Below, piece by piece: positions 14,733-22,527 of a stretch of 22,529 nucleotides of DNA. The notes under the pieces were generated by a model. That model did not search any database. It saw only the letters and a list, made by a program, of their open reading frames with translations, and was not told where the DNA came from. Source of the DNA: a virus; the IMG/VR virus record IMGVR_UViG_3300006734_000046, positions 1 to 22,529 of that record, one strand, 5' to 3'. The position numbers and the translations under genes were made by a program. The number at the start of each line of letters is the position of its first letter. Position 1 is the first letter of the stretch.

Positions 14733-14782
14733 TTGTTATACTTTAATATAAGTATTTATTTGTAAATAAACTTATTAAATTT

Positions 14783-14812
14783 AAAATTACTTATTTTTTA
14801 TTAAGTAATTTT
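14783..14812. other. AT-rich hairpin in the portal-scaffold gap
   Basis: An 11-base perfect inverted repeat AAAATTACTTA / TAAGTAATTTT (14783-14793 and 14802-14812) flanks an eight-base loop. It lies in the 132-base gap between the portal stop and the scaffold start. The minus-strand side has no long U-tract beyond the stem, so it is a weak terminator at best; an RNA-processing or regulatory hairpin is equally possible. A second palindrome, TTTATTT-GT-AAATAAA, sits at 14755-14770. Confidence 0.45.
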
Positions 14813-14851
14813 TGGCAGTATATAGCTAAAAAAATAAATGGTCATTTTTAA

Positions 14852-17602
14852 TTATTTCTTTTTATTATTTTTTGGAGAAACATCATACTTATTTTTATTC
14901 TCTCTAGCTATTTGTAACTGTGTATTTGCTATATCTTTTTGAGCCTGTATCTTTTCTCGTTCAATTTGGTTCTTCTCAGTTTTAATCTGATTATCCATTG
15001 ATTGCTTTTCTCTTTGAACTTGAGTTTGTTGTTGATACTGCTCTGTTTGACGAATTTGATCCATAGCATCTACAAAGTCTGACTGCTTGTTTTCATTTAT
15101 ATCCATCATTGATCCATAACCAGATGCTCTAATTTCAGCAATAAGAATATCTTTTTGTCTATTCTTTTCATTTTCCATAGACTCATGATCAAGTTTCATT
15201 TTCTCTTCTTGTGCTTTTGCTTGAAGTGCTTGTTGTTGCATTTCTTGTTGCTGTTGCATTTCTTGATTTCTTTGCTGTTCTATTTTTTCTTCAGTAGCTT
15301 TCATTACTGTATTTAAATGAGCAAGAGAATCTGATTGAATAATTTTACCAAGATCATATATAGAAGCTCCAGTTGTATTATTTGTTATTGCTAACTGTTT
15401 TAACTGTTCAAGAACTGCTCTATGATTAGCCGTGGTAGAACAAAATATATTAAGATCTCTAAGTAATAAATCAGTACCTTCAATAGCAAAGTTTACTTTT
15501 TCATCTGCAGAAGTAATATATGTTAATCGTGCAGATGGTTTATTACTATGATAATACTGTGCAAGATCTGTTCTCATCTGATGCACTCTAGGCATCAAAT
15601 AATCTGAGTGTTGTATAAAATAAACTTCTGTTTGTGCATATGATGCATTAAGAGCTTGTTCTACTCCTGTTGCTGTTTGTTGACTAATTTGTTGACCCAT
15701 TCTTTGTGGATTAACACCGATAACTTCATATGCTTGTTGCTTAAAGTAATTAGCAAGTTGTATTCTAGACATTAATCTGTTAGTTTGTTCCATGTCTAGT
15801 TTTTGGAAATGCTGGAAGTTTAATGGATTTTCTGTATTAGTTATTGTAGTATCTAAAGGAAGTATTTGGAAATTTTTCATTGCAGCATAAGCTTTTGCAT
15901 AATTTCCTTTACCCCAATCTTCTCCTAATGAATGTTTAGGTAAACCATTTTGATCTAATAAGATAACAGTACCTAATTCATCCACTAATATATCAGCTAT
16001 TTGATTATTTACAATATTATATCCTATTTGAAAAGGTTTCATTAAATCTACAAGAGATGTAGATTTAGTATTTCTATCAGAAAATACTGCACCTTCTACT
16101 GGTATTTTACAACCATATAATGAGTTATCTCCTTTAAATTGAAAACGTAAAGGTCCAATATCTTTCTTATCTATACCTAAATAAATTGGAGAAAAACCAT
16201 CAGGTGAGTTCATTCCCCAGAAGCTAGGTAAATTTGGTCCAAGTTTAATACCACCCCAAACTTCATTAATCCAAATCCAATCAATGTGTTCTCCAAATAC
16301 TAAGTTATCTCTAGTTTTATTTTTAAATAATCTAGTATCATATTGAGGTTTATCAGTAATTTTGTAAGCCTCTGTTACTATTTCAGTAACTATTTCTCCG
16401 TTATCATAAACTTTTGTAAGATGTCCTACTTTTCTTTGTGATTTCCAATAAGCAACAGTTTCTCTAATTAAATAAGCTGTTCCTTCATTTTCATAATCTT
16501 CACTTTCTCTGAGTACATCATTAATAACATCACCACCTTCTAATACACTTTGAGAAGTTGCTGAAGTATATTGTCTCATAGCTAATGAAGGCATATTAGT
16601 ATTCCATTCATGAGATTTAGTAGAGTCATAATAGCTACCATCATTTTGATAACCATTTAAAGTATATCCTGCTGATCTAATTGGATAAATTGCTTCTAAT
16701 GCTTCTAATTGTTCATCAGTCATAAGATAACCATACTTATCTATAGCATCCGCAACTGTAAGCATCTCTGTTTTACCTACCCAGTTTGATTGAGATATAT
16801 ATCTTGCATCAGGAGATTTATGATAGAATACTAGAGTAGGATTCCAAAGTTCTACATCATAGTCATCATCCATCATTCTAAAATGCCAAAACTCTCTATC
16901 AGTTATAAGCATATCTCTAAAACCTCTTTCTTCTAATTCATCCATTCTGAACTTTTCAACATCAACTTTATGTTGGTGATCAGCCCATTGTTCAATCATA
17001 GATCTATAATCCTTTTTAAAGAACTCTTCTATTTCAGGTAAAGTTTTTAGTTTTTCTGGATTTAACTCTTGTTGAAACTCTTCACTATTAGGATCTGCTC
17101 CTTGAGCAACTAAAGCAGAAACTATTTCCATTTGAGCATCAGCTAATAGAACTTCTTCTACCATTGCTCTTTTTTGCTCAAGCATTTCATTATATGAAAA
17201 ATCATCTACTGCCCTATATGTAACTCTACTGTTTCTTTTTGCAAATTCAGAAACTAAAACATTTACAACATTAGGTATAATAGGATAGAATTTTAATTCT
17301 AGTGCTGTGTCATCTTCTTGAGTAAGGTATTCTAGTATATCTCTATATTCTGGATTTTCTTCAACAATGTAATCTCTTTTATCAATTACACCTTTTGCTA
17401 ACTTATAGTTTTTAAGAAGTTTTCTAGCATTTTTTCTAATTTGTTTTATACCATTCCACTCTAACCAATCTAAATTCCAAGCAGCCCACTCTGCATCTTT
17501 TTCTTTAGCGGGCAGAAACTGCAAAGGTTGGATTATAGAACCCATCCTGTTTTCTTTTGTCTTAGCTCCATTTTTGAGCTGCATTGCATTAAGAACTTGC
17601 AT
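14852..17602 (-). CDS. Portal protein (916 aa)
   Basis: A long protein directly after TerL and before the scaffold/capsid pair, as expected for the dodecameric portal that forms the DNA channel. It has an early basic and helical region, a beta-rich mid-part and long helices (about 580-700, including the PQRMGQQISQQTATGVEQAL segment), typical of portal stems and wings. The last 146 residues (771-916) are extremely Gln/Glu/Lys-rich, with heptad-like helical runs such as EMQQQQEMQQQALQAKAQEE. This is likely a coiled coil or an internal barrel/crown. Only two cysteines are present. The first ATG (17602) is preceded by TAAATAAAAATT; Met20 (MGSIIQPL) is an alternative start. No catalytic motif is expected. 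Identity rests on size, order and architecture. Confidence 0.88.
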   Translation of the reverse strand: MQVLNAMQLKNGAKTKENRMGSIIQPLQFLPAKEKDAEWAAWNLDWLEWNGIKQIRKNARKLLKNYKLAKGVIDKRDYIVEENPEYRDILEYLTQEDDTALELKFYPIIPNVVNVLVSEFAKRNSRVTYRAVDDFSYNEMLEQKRAMVEEVLLADAQMEIVSALVAQGADPNSEEFQQELNPEKLKTLPEIEEFFKKDYRSMIEQWADHQHKVDVEKFRMDELEERGFRDMLITDREFWHFRMMDDDYDVELWNPTLVFYHKSPDARYISQSNWVGKTEMLTVADAIDKYGYLMTDEQLEALEAIYPIRSAGYTLNGYQNDGSYYDSTKSHEWNTNMPSLAMRQYTSATSQSVLEGGDVINDVLRESEDYENEGTAYLIRETVAYWKSQRKVGHLTKVYDNGEIVTEIVTEAYKITDKPQYDTRLFKNKTRDNLVFGEHIDWIWINEVWGGIKLGPNLPSFWGMNSPDGFSPIYLGIDKKDIGPLRFQFKGDNSLYGCKIPVEGAVFSDRNTKSTSLVDLMKPFQIGYNIVNNQIADILVDELGTVILLDQNGLPKHSLGEDWGKGNYAKAYAAMKNFQILPLDTTITNTENPLNFQHFQKLDMEQTNRLMSRIQLANYFKQQAYEVIGVNPQRMGQQISQQTATGVEQALNASYAQTEVYFIQHSDYLMPRVHQMRTDLAQYYHSNKPSARLTYITSADEKVNFAIEGTDLLLRDLNIFCSTTANHRAVLEQLKQLAITNNTTGASIYDLGKIIQSDSLAHLNTVMKATEEKIEQQRNQEMQQQQEMQQQALQAKAQEEKMKLDHESMENEKNRQKDILIAEIRASGYGSMMDINENKQSDFVDAMDQIRQTEQYQQQTQVQREKQSMDNQIKTEKNQIEREKIQAQKDIANTQLQIARENKNKYDVSPKNNKKK
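15234..15265 (-). repeat. Short direct repeat in the portal Gln-rich tail
   Basis: A 14-base repeat (TGTTGCATTTCTTG on the plus strand) occurs at 15234-15247 and again at 15252-15265, 18 bases apart. It encodes repeated Q-E-M-Q-Q units in the portal C-terminal tail and is probably the product of in-frame slippage or duplication. Confidence 0.7.
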
Positions 17603-17607
17603 AATTT

Positions 17608-19806
17608 TTATTTAAGATTTTTAAATGCACTTCTAATAACCCTTCCATTAGCTTTTTTACCTTTGCCTAAATTACGAAAAGGGCTATTATATAATTTATA
17701 TAAATTATCTGACTTTTGCAACTTTTTAGCTGCTTCATCTCTCTCTATTCTCTTTTTAAATCCTAAGTTTGAATGTAATATCTTCATATAGGACACTAAA
17801 GCTGCAAATGATACTAAACGGTCAACGTTAACATCATCGTTATAAGCAGCCATTTCAATTAACAACATAGGGTCAGGTATTCTCTCTACACCATACTTTT
17901 TTCTAACAACTGTACCATCTGGTTTAGTTTCTTGATCTATCTCTTCTTTTACATACTCAATAGCATATGAAAGCATATGATCTTTAAACAAACGTCCCGT
18001 GTTTTTCCATCCATATTCTTGGTAAACATTTTTATTTGCTCCTAAATCTTTTAAGAATACCATTTGGTCTTTAGGAACTAGATACATCTGTTTATTTTTA
18101 CTAATCATATATTGGATAAATAATGATATATTGTTTTCTATTATAGTCTTAGCTTTATACCATTCTATTATATGCATTAATTGTTTATGCGTTTTATTAA
18201 TATCATCATATCTACCACACCAAGCTGCAACAATTTTATCTCTTTCTATGTATGTTTCAACTTCTTCACCAGTCATTCTAGTAACTTCAACTGGAGCTTT
18301 CATTACATATATTGAACATAGTGATTCTGAAGTAGTTGTCCTACCTTCACCCACGGGGTCAATAGATGCATAATACATTCCAAACTCAACATCTTTTACA
18401 GGACGTTCCCATACTACAATAGATCCAGTTTTATCTTCTGCTTTTTTACTTACTGGAAATTCTGATATAGGTAATTTATTTGTAACCTCAACATTTAGTT
18501 TACCTGTTGCATCTTCATTTATTTTAACAAACTCATAAGGATATTCTTTTTGTTTTATTCTATCTTGCTGTGCAGAGATAAGATGCATAGGAAACTTTGA
18601 TACTGTCCTTGTATCAAAAGCTTCTTTAATGTTTCTTGGATGCTGAGAGATTCTAAGTTGATATTGTTCAGGTGATAAAGCTTTTTTCCATTCCGCAAAT
18701 TGTTCATCTAAAGCAATTAAAGCTTCTTCTACCTTAGAATTACCATATTCATCAATATAAGGAGGCATAGACCATTGCTCAGGAATAAATAAACCTGATA
18801 AACCTATTGTTCCCTTATCATCAATAAGATTTGTTTCTACTGCATAGATATCATTAGGTATTGGATCTAGCATCATATCTTTTAACGGTTCACATTGTGC
18901 CAAATCACCAACTGATCCTGCAGCAATAAAAACACCAGTAGTTATCATACCTGATTTTAAAGCAGGTCTTATATACTCATATGTCTTATTCATCTTAGGT
19001 GCAATTCCAGCTTCTTCATGAAAGAAGTACTTAACAGGTCCACCTACACCATTTGTTGGATCTTTTTCAAATGACATACCTTGTATAGTACCTTTAAGAC
19101 CTCTATCAAAACTTCTACCACTTACTCTTTCTTCAATCTTTTGTTGCCACATCATAACCTTCATAGGATTAAAAGGTCTATACCATGCCGTGTGTTGATT
19201 TAAAAAGTTAGCGTATTCATCTAAAAATTTCCAAGTACCTTTATCATTTATATAGTCTTTAAGACTTGCACCCATTTTAAGGGTTACTCCTTCTTCAAAC
19301 CATACTTGATTTATAAGCTTAGCACTATGAAAATATGATGAAGCAATCTGACGTTTTTTAAGAATAGCAACATGTTTATAATCTAGTTCTGCCAGTAACT
19401 CATATAAAGCCATATGATACTGTGCATCTCTTATTTTTGCAAAACCAAACTTCTGATTTTCTTTATCAAATATTGGTAAAAAGTTTAACCACATATAATA
19501 GTCTCTAGAAATAAACCATGTTTTATCTCCAGATTTAACTATTATACCTTTTCTACATTTTTCTTTTTCAAAATTCCAATATTCTATAAAATCCTTTGAT
19601 TTAAAAGGAGCATCACAATAGTAACCATTTTGATTAAAAAGTTTACCTTGCTCATTAAAGATTAAAGAGTCTTCATTAAAGTTATATTCTCCAGGTTTAA
19701 AAAATATATTTTTAATAAAAGATTTAAATTCTTCTCTTGATTCAAAAGATGTTTTAGACCACTCACCTTTTTCATATGTGGGTATGTCTATAATAAACTC
19801 TTCCAT
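17608..19806 (-). CDS. terL: Terminase large subunit, TerL (732 aa)
   Basis: This is the packaging motor that pumps DNA through the portal and cuts it. The ATPase half shows a degenerate Walker A region ILKKRQIASSYFHS (148-161), a Walker B strand KYFFHEEAG (259-267) with catalytic E264/E265, and a coupling segment TTGVFIAAGSVGD (289-301). The RNase H-like nuclease half shows D483 in YYASIDPVG, E557 in TIIENN and a last acidic cluster NDDVNVDRLVSF (656-667). This is the usual D...E...D arrangement of TerL nucleases. The size is somewhat larger than classical TerL (about 450-600 aa) and fits crAss-like terminases. The ATG overlaps the upstream stop by one base. The portal start lies only five bases beyond the stop. 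Identity is sure from the ordered motifs and the portal neighbour. Confidence 0.95.
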   Translation of the reverse strand: MEEFIIDIPTYEKGEWSKTSFESREEFKSFIKNIFFKPGEYNFNEDSLIFNEQGKLFNQNGYYCDAPFKSKDFIEYWNFEKEKCRKGIIVKSGDKTWFISRDYYMWLNFLPIFDKENQKFGFAKIRDAQYHMALYELLAELDYKHVAILKKRQIASSYFHSAKLINQVWFEEGVTLKMGASLKDYINDKGTWKFLDEYANFLNQHTAWYRPFNPMKVMMWQQKIEERVSGRSFDRGLKGTIQGMSFEKDPTNGVGGPVKYFFHEEAGIAPKMNKTYEYIRPALKSGMITTGVFIAAGSVGDLAQCEPLKDMMLDPIPNDIYAVETNLIDDKGTIGLSGLFIPEQWSMPPYIDEYGNSKVEEALIALDEQFAEWKKALSPEQYQLRISQHPRNIKEAFDTRTVSKFPMHLISAQQDRIKQKEYPYEFVKINEDATGKLNVEVTNKLPISEFPVSKKAEDKTGSIVVWERPVKDVEFGMYYASIDPVGEGRTTTSESLCSIYVMKAPVEVTRMTGEEVETYIERDKIVAAWCGRYDDINKTHKQLMHIIEWYKAKTIIENNISLFIQYMISKNKQMYLVPKDQMVFLKDLGANKNVYQEYGWKNTGRLFKDHMLSYAIEYVKEEIDQETKPDGTVVRKKYGVERIPDPMLLIEMAAYNDDVNVDRLVSFAALVSYMKILHSNLGFKKRIERDEAAKKLQKSDNLYKLYNSPFRNLGKGKKANGRVIRSAFKNLK

Positions 19807-20120
19807 TATTTAATATGCTTTAAAACTTCTTCTATTTCTTCTTTTAAGTATACGTGTTTATCTTGTCCACCACTTACAGTTATACAAGTTAAATCATCAG
19901 CATCCTTATATAATTCAATAATATCCACATCTCTAACATAATATGGAGTTTCTTTTATATTATAGTCATCTAGAGTTAAAGTATATTTTGGTACGTTAGG
20001 TAAATTTAGATTAAGCATTTCAGCTCTTTCTGTTTGCTCTTGATATTCATCACGTAATGCCTCTATTTTATCTAAAGTAGATTCTTTTACAGTTAGTAAC
20101 AGCCTTGTAAATTTTATCAT
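19806..20120 (-). CDS. Small FlbD-like protein (104 aa)
   Basis: The N-terminus MIKFTRLLLTV and the C-terminal part (DIIELYKDADDLTCITVSGG, then KHVYLKEEIEEVLKHI) together resemble the short FlbD-type fold. In that family MI-x-L-T-R is followed by an Ile-Glu strand, 'T-x-ITL-x-G', and a V-x-E-(S)-x-x-E-V-x-x-x-I helix. Here about 50 extra residues, charged and helical (residues 15-60), lie between the two parts. In bacteria FlbD is a small flagellar-operon protein of unclear chemistry; a phage role is unknown to me. The stop codon shares one base with the TerL ATG, so translation of the two is likely coupled and this protein may be a terminase accessory. The resemblance is by eye and only moderate. 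Confidence 0.7.
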   Translation of the reverse strand: MIKFTRLLLTVKESTLDKIEALRDEYQEQTERAEMLNLNLPNVPKYTLTLDDYNIKETPYYVRDVDIIELYKDADDLTCITVSGGQDKHVYLKEEIEEVLKHIK

Positions 20121-20135
20121 TTATTTTATTTTTAA

Positions 20136-20651
20136 TTATTGATCATAAGCCATAGAACTGCCACCTCGTATTCTTGATTGCTGCTCATCTTGTAAATCTT
20201 TATAAGCCCCTTTAAATGATTGCCTTATTGCTTCAAAATCTTTTGCCATAGCTCTAATCTGACCAATATTTCCATCTTTACCATCTGTAATTTGTGTAGT
20301 TGCCATGTATTTAGCTATTCTATCTAAAGCTTTTCTTATACCATCATATGCTCTTTTAGTAGGTGTTTCATATAATGTTTCACAAAAAGCTAAAGCTCTT
20401 TGTATTAATTCATCTTCTGTAGAAAACTCAGGATCTATTTCATTTATAATAAGTATTTCTTTATCAGCTTCTGGTGTATGAAAAAATGGATTTGAATCTG
20501 GATCTGGACATGTCATATAAAATAAATACTGATAAACTTTTAAATAATCTTCAGGATACTTGTCCATTAAATTTTTAAGTGTAGTTAAAGTATAACAATG
20601 TTCTGTTGGAATTACTTTACCATTCTGTATATCAAATAACTTTACTATCAT
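20136..20651 (-). CDS. Conserved helical protein upstream of terminase; possible small terminase (171 aa)
   Basis: The N-terminal 70 residues contain a helical Tyr-rich stretch (DYLKVYQYLFYMTCPD) with an acidic, Pro-rich loop. A central acidic helix (about 80-120) and a C-terminal helix (about 133-160) follow. The end is Gly/Ser-rich (RGGSSMAYDQ). I recall similar proteins beside terminase genes in Bacteroidota phages. Its position two genes upstream of TerL and its all-helical character make a small terminase or packaging partner plausible, but no helix-turn-helix is clear, so this is inference only. It overlaps the nuclease stop by four bases. The spacing to the next gene is 15 bases of A/T-rich leader. 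Confidence 0.7.
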   Translation of the reverse strand: MIVKLFDIQNGKVIPTEHCYTLTTLKNLMDKYPEDYLKVYQYLFYMTCPDPDSNPFFHTPEADKEILIINEIDPEFSTEDELIQRALAFCETLYETPTKRAYDGIRKALDRIAKYMATTQITDGKDGNIGQIRAMAKDFEAIRQSFKGAYKDLQDEQQSRIRGGSSMAYDQ

Positions 20652-21481
20652 TTCTTTTTATTTAATTTTTGTCTATTATCTTTTAACCAAGAAATAATAG
20701 ATAAGACTTCATCTTTTAAATAAGGCACATCCATAACTATTACTTCTTTAACAACAGGATCTCCGTTATCTAGTTTTTTATAAATTGGATAACCATATTC
20801 ATCATCACCTTCTTGTTCAAAAATAACATGATGTATATAGATATTACCAGGTTTTAATTTAGGGTTATGCTTTAATATAATATACATATAAATACTCAAT
20901 TGTAAAGCATAATGATTAAAACTACAATCATCTAAGTTATTTACAGGATGCAAAAGTTTTTTAGATATACCTTCCCAGTTTACATAAGATTCAGTTTTAA
21001 TTTCTTTATTTGTTTTATAATCAATAATATTAACCTTTCCATTAACTACTTCTACTAAATCTGACTGACCACATATACCTGCAGATTTTAAATATACCAT
21101 ATGTTCAGGATAAACACCTTCTGTAAGTTTAGGTTCAGGTGCATATTTTATACCTTCTTTTTCAATAGGTGAATATATAGGTAATGGTACACCTTCTTTT
21201 TCAATAGATGCTAAAGAGCACAAATCAGATTCTCTTTGGTTATGATAAAAAGTACCTAATTCAAGAGCTCTCTCAGATTCACTTTTCCAAGCATTCTCAA
21301 TTTCTTTAGGTTTCATTCCATACCATTTAGAATTTTTATTTTTACTTACTTTTTTTGCTATACTTTTTGCATCAAAAGGTTCTTTAAATTCAGAAATTAA
21401 TGTAGTAACAGAAATCCAATTAATATCATCTTCTTGTAAACTTACATAACTATGATCTTCTGCATTAAATATTATACTCAT
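20648..21481 (-). CDS. PD-(D/E)XK nuclease, RecB/Cas4-like (277 aa)
   Basis: The protein carries the ordered motifs of RecB/Cas4-type PD-(D/E)XK nucleases. These are LGTFYH with H80, an acidic E121 in TEGVYPEH, G-Q-S-D141-L-V, then NIID154-Y-K156-TNK, and the helix Q194-xxx-Y198. D141, D154 and K156 are the expected metal-binding and catalytic residues; H80 and Q194/Y198 are typical extra motifs of the RecB clade. All are present, so it is probably active. No cysteine cluster for an Fe-S site is visible (Cys only at about 88, 137 and 186), unlike Cas4. No helicase domain is attached. It precedes the terminase genes, so trimming of packaged concatemers, recombination or host-DNA degradation are possible roles. 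The stop overlaps the next start by four bases (ATGA). Confidence 0.88.
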   Translation of the reverse strand: MSIIFNAEDHSYVSLQEDDINWISVTTLISEFKEPFDAKSIAKKVSKNKNSKWYGMKPKEIENAWKSESERALELGTFYHNQRESDLCSLASIEKEGVPLPIYSPIEKEGIKYAPEPKLTEGVYPEHMVYLKSAGICGQSDLVEVVNGKVNIIDYKTNKEIKTESYVNWEGISKKLLHPVNNLDDCSFNHYALQLSIYMYIILKHNPKLKPGNIYIHHVIFEQEGDDEYGYPIYKKLDNGDPVVKEVIVMDVPYLKDEVLSIISWLKDNRQKLNKKK

Positions 21482-21482
21482 T

Positions 21483-21785
21483 TTATTTATATTTTTCTAA
21501 TTCATCTTCATCTTCTTCAGTAATTAAAGCCTTCCATTTACCTGCAGGACATTCTGAAGATAAAGCTCTTGTTTTCATAGATAATGTGCAACCACAAAGA
21601 CTACAGCAAGGTTGTGTACCTTTTACTAAACATTCTTTTCCTGTGTTATCTTTTTTATCACACTTATTACAAATTTCATATCTATCTTGAGCAACAGCTT
21701 CAATATAACTTTTACGTAATAAAGAGTTTTTTAAACCCTCCATAATTTGCTTTCTATTTTTCCAAGCTTCTAGTATCTTTTGCAT
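21483..21785 (-). CDS. Small zinc-ribbon protein (100 aa)
   Basis: An N-terminal helix (residues 1-35) is followed by a cluster of cysteines: CNKC at about 38-41, C52, then PCCSLCGC at about 58-66, and a last Cys in LSSECPAGKW (about 75-84). The CxxC...CCxxCxC layout suggests one or two zinc-binding knuckles. The C-terminus is very acidic (EEDEDELEKY). Similar proteins ending in the S-x-E-C-P-x-x-K-W motif are familiar to me from Bacteroidota phages, but no activity is established that I know of. The ATG start at 21785 overlaps the HU/IHF-like gene by 32 bases. An internal ATG (Met15, about 21743) would remove the overlap and is a fair alternative. Its stop is one base from the nuclease start (TAAAATG), so the two are coupled; a DNA-transaction role is only a guess by context. 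Confidence 0.8.
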   Translation of the reverse strand: MQKILEAWKNRKQIMEGLKNSLLRKSYIEAVAQDRYEICNKCDKKDNTGKECLVKGTQPCCSLCGCTLSMKTRALSSECPAGKWKALITEEDEDELEKYK

Positions 21786-22131
21786 TTTTCCAGTTTTCTT
21801 TTTCTTCTAAAAATTTATCTATTTTAATTTTAATTGCCTCAAGTTTTTCTAACTTTTCTTCAGTTGTTTTTTTATAATGATATCCTGAAAAAGAAGAAGT
21901 ATCAACTACGTTTAATTTTCTTTTACATTTTGTAATTGATTCATCTACTTTATTTTTTCTAATTAAAAAGTAACCTAAACCTGGTACATTAATTTTTAAA
22001 TCTGAAAGATCAGATAAATTAGTTCTTAATTCTTTATAAAAAAAATTTACAATATCATAAACTTCTAATTCATCAATGTCCATGTTTTCTGAAATTGTTT
22101 TTACAATTGTATTATACTTTTTCGGAATCAT
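21754..22131 (-). CDS. HU/IHF-like DNA-binding protein (125 aa)
   Basis: The pattern is two N-terminal helices (IVKTISENM and YDIVNFFYKELRTNL), then a beta stretch DLKINVPGLGYFLIRK. This matches the HU/IHF core, in which two helices precede a 'V-x-(L/V)-PGFGTF' strand turn. The C-terminal 40 residues are charged and helical (EEKLEKLEAIKIKIDKFLEE), possibly a coiled coil, unlike plain HU. crAss-like phages are known to carry IHF-subunit homologues near their virion genes. I place the start at the ATG at 22131-22129 (MIPKK) rather than the in-frame TTG nine bases upstream, because ATG is used everywhere else. It overlaps the previous gene by 20 bases and the next gene by 32. The assigned family is moderately sure; the role (genome bending or packaging) is inferred. 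Confidence 0.65.
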   Translation of the reverse strand: MIPKKYNTIVKTISENMDIDELEVYDIVNFFYKELRTNLSDLSDLKINVPGLGYFLIRKNKVDESITKCKRKLNVVDTSSFSGYHYKKTTEEKLEKLEAIKIKIDKFLEEKENWKNAKDTRSLEK

Positions 22132-22492
22132 TTTTAGCAAAAAACTTTATTTCTAGTAATATATTACCAGATGTTTTCAAATTTATTTTAGGATTTAGTT
22201 TTATAATTTTTTTATTGCTTTTATCTTTTACAACTATACCTTTTTTAATACATTTATTAATTGCATTTCTAACAGACTGTGGTGTTTTAAATATCCAGTC
22301 TTCTTCAGAAGAAGCATCATAACAAAAGTCAGTAAGCTCAGTAGGTTCATTAAAACTTAAAAGAGTTAAGCAATTTAATTCAGAGTCACTTACTGTTAAT
22401 CTATTTAAATAACAGTAAGTGACTATCTGAAACTTTACTAAATCCCATTTAGGCATCATAGCCTTTTTTTCAATGCGATTTACTAAAGCCAT
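22112..22492 (-). CDS. Winged-helix-like conserved phage protein (126 aa)
   Basis: This is a small basic protein. Its middle part (about residues 15-70) is a helical, Leu/Cys-containing region that includes WDLVKFQIVTYCYLNRL. The C-terminal half begins IFKTPQSVRNAINKCIKKG (about residues 67-85) and is followed by short beta-like strands (IVVKD, KKIIKL, NILLEIKFF). A helix pair plus a beta wing suggests a winged helix-turn-helix fold and possible DNA binding; this is inference from pattern. I recall similar proteins in Bacteroidota phages but cannot name a function. It is the first complete gene in the window, starts ATG, and overlaps the next gene by 20 bases, so the two are probably translationally coupled. 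It sits ahead of the packaging genes with the HU/IHF-like protein, so a role in late regulation or DNA organisation is possible. Confidence 0.75.
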   Translation of the reverse strand: MALVNRIEKKAMMPKWDLVKFQIVTYCYLNRLTVSDSELNCLTLLSFNEPTELTDFCYDASSEEDWIFKTPQSVRNAINKCIKKGIVVKDKSNKKIIKLNPKINLKTSGNILLEIKFFAKNDSEKV

Positions 22493-22527
22493 TTCTTAAG
22501 ATTTTTTAAGTTTTCTACTTGAAGTTT
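22483..22527 (-). CDS. Possible 3' end of an upstream gene (partial)
   Basis: One minus-strand frame is open from the window edge to a TAG at 22485-22483. It would encode a C-terminus ending in NLKKWL and overlap the start of the next gene by 10 bases, which fits the tightly packed, overlapping genes here. A second frame is also open from the edge to a TAA at 22498-22496, so the choice between them is uncertain. Too little is visible to name a product. Confidence 0.25.
   Translation of the reverse strand, partial: KLQVENLKNLKKWL

Noticed and set aside
14433-14765. Plus-strand Ser-rich open frame (110 codons)
   Set aside because: The low-complexity Ser run mirrors the acidic Glu/Asp codons of the scaffold candidate on the other strand.
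15000-15300. Frameshift or assembly slippage in the Gln-rich portal tail
   Set aside because: The frame is open throughout, and a Gln/Glu coiled-coil end is a reasonable portal feature.
22129-22140. TTG start for the HU/IHF-like gene
   Set aside because: An ATG lies nine bases further in; all other genes here use ATG.
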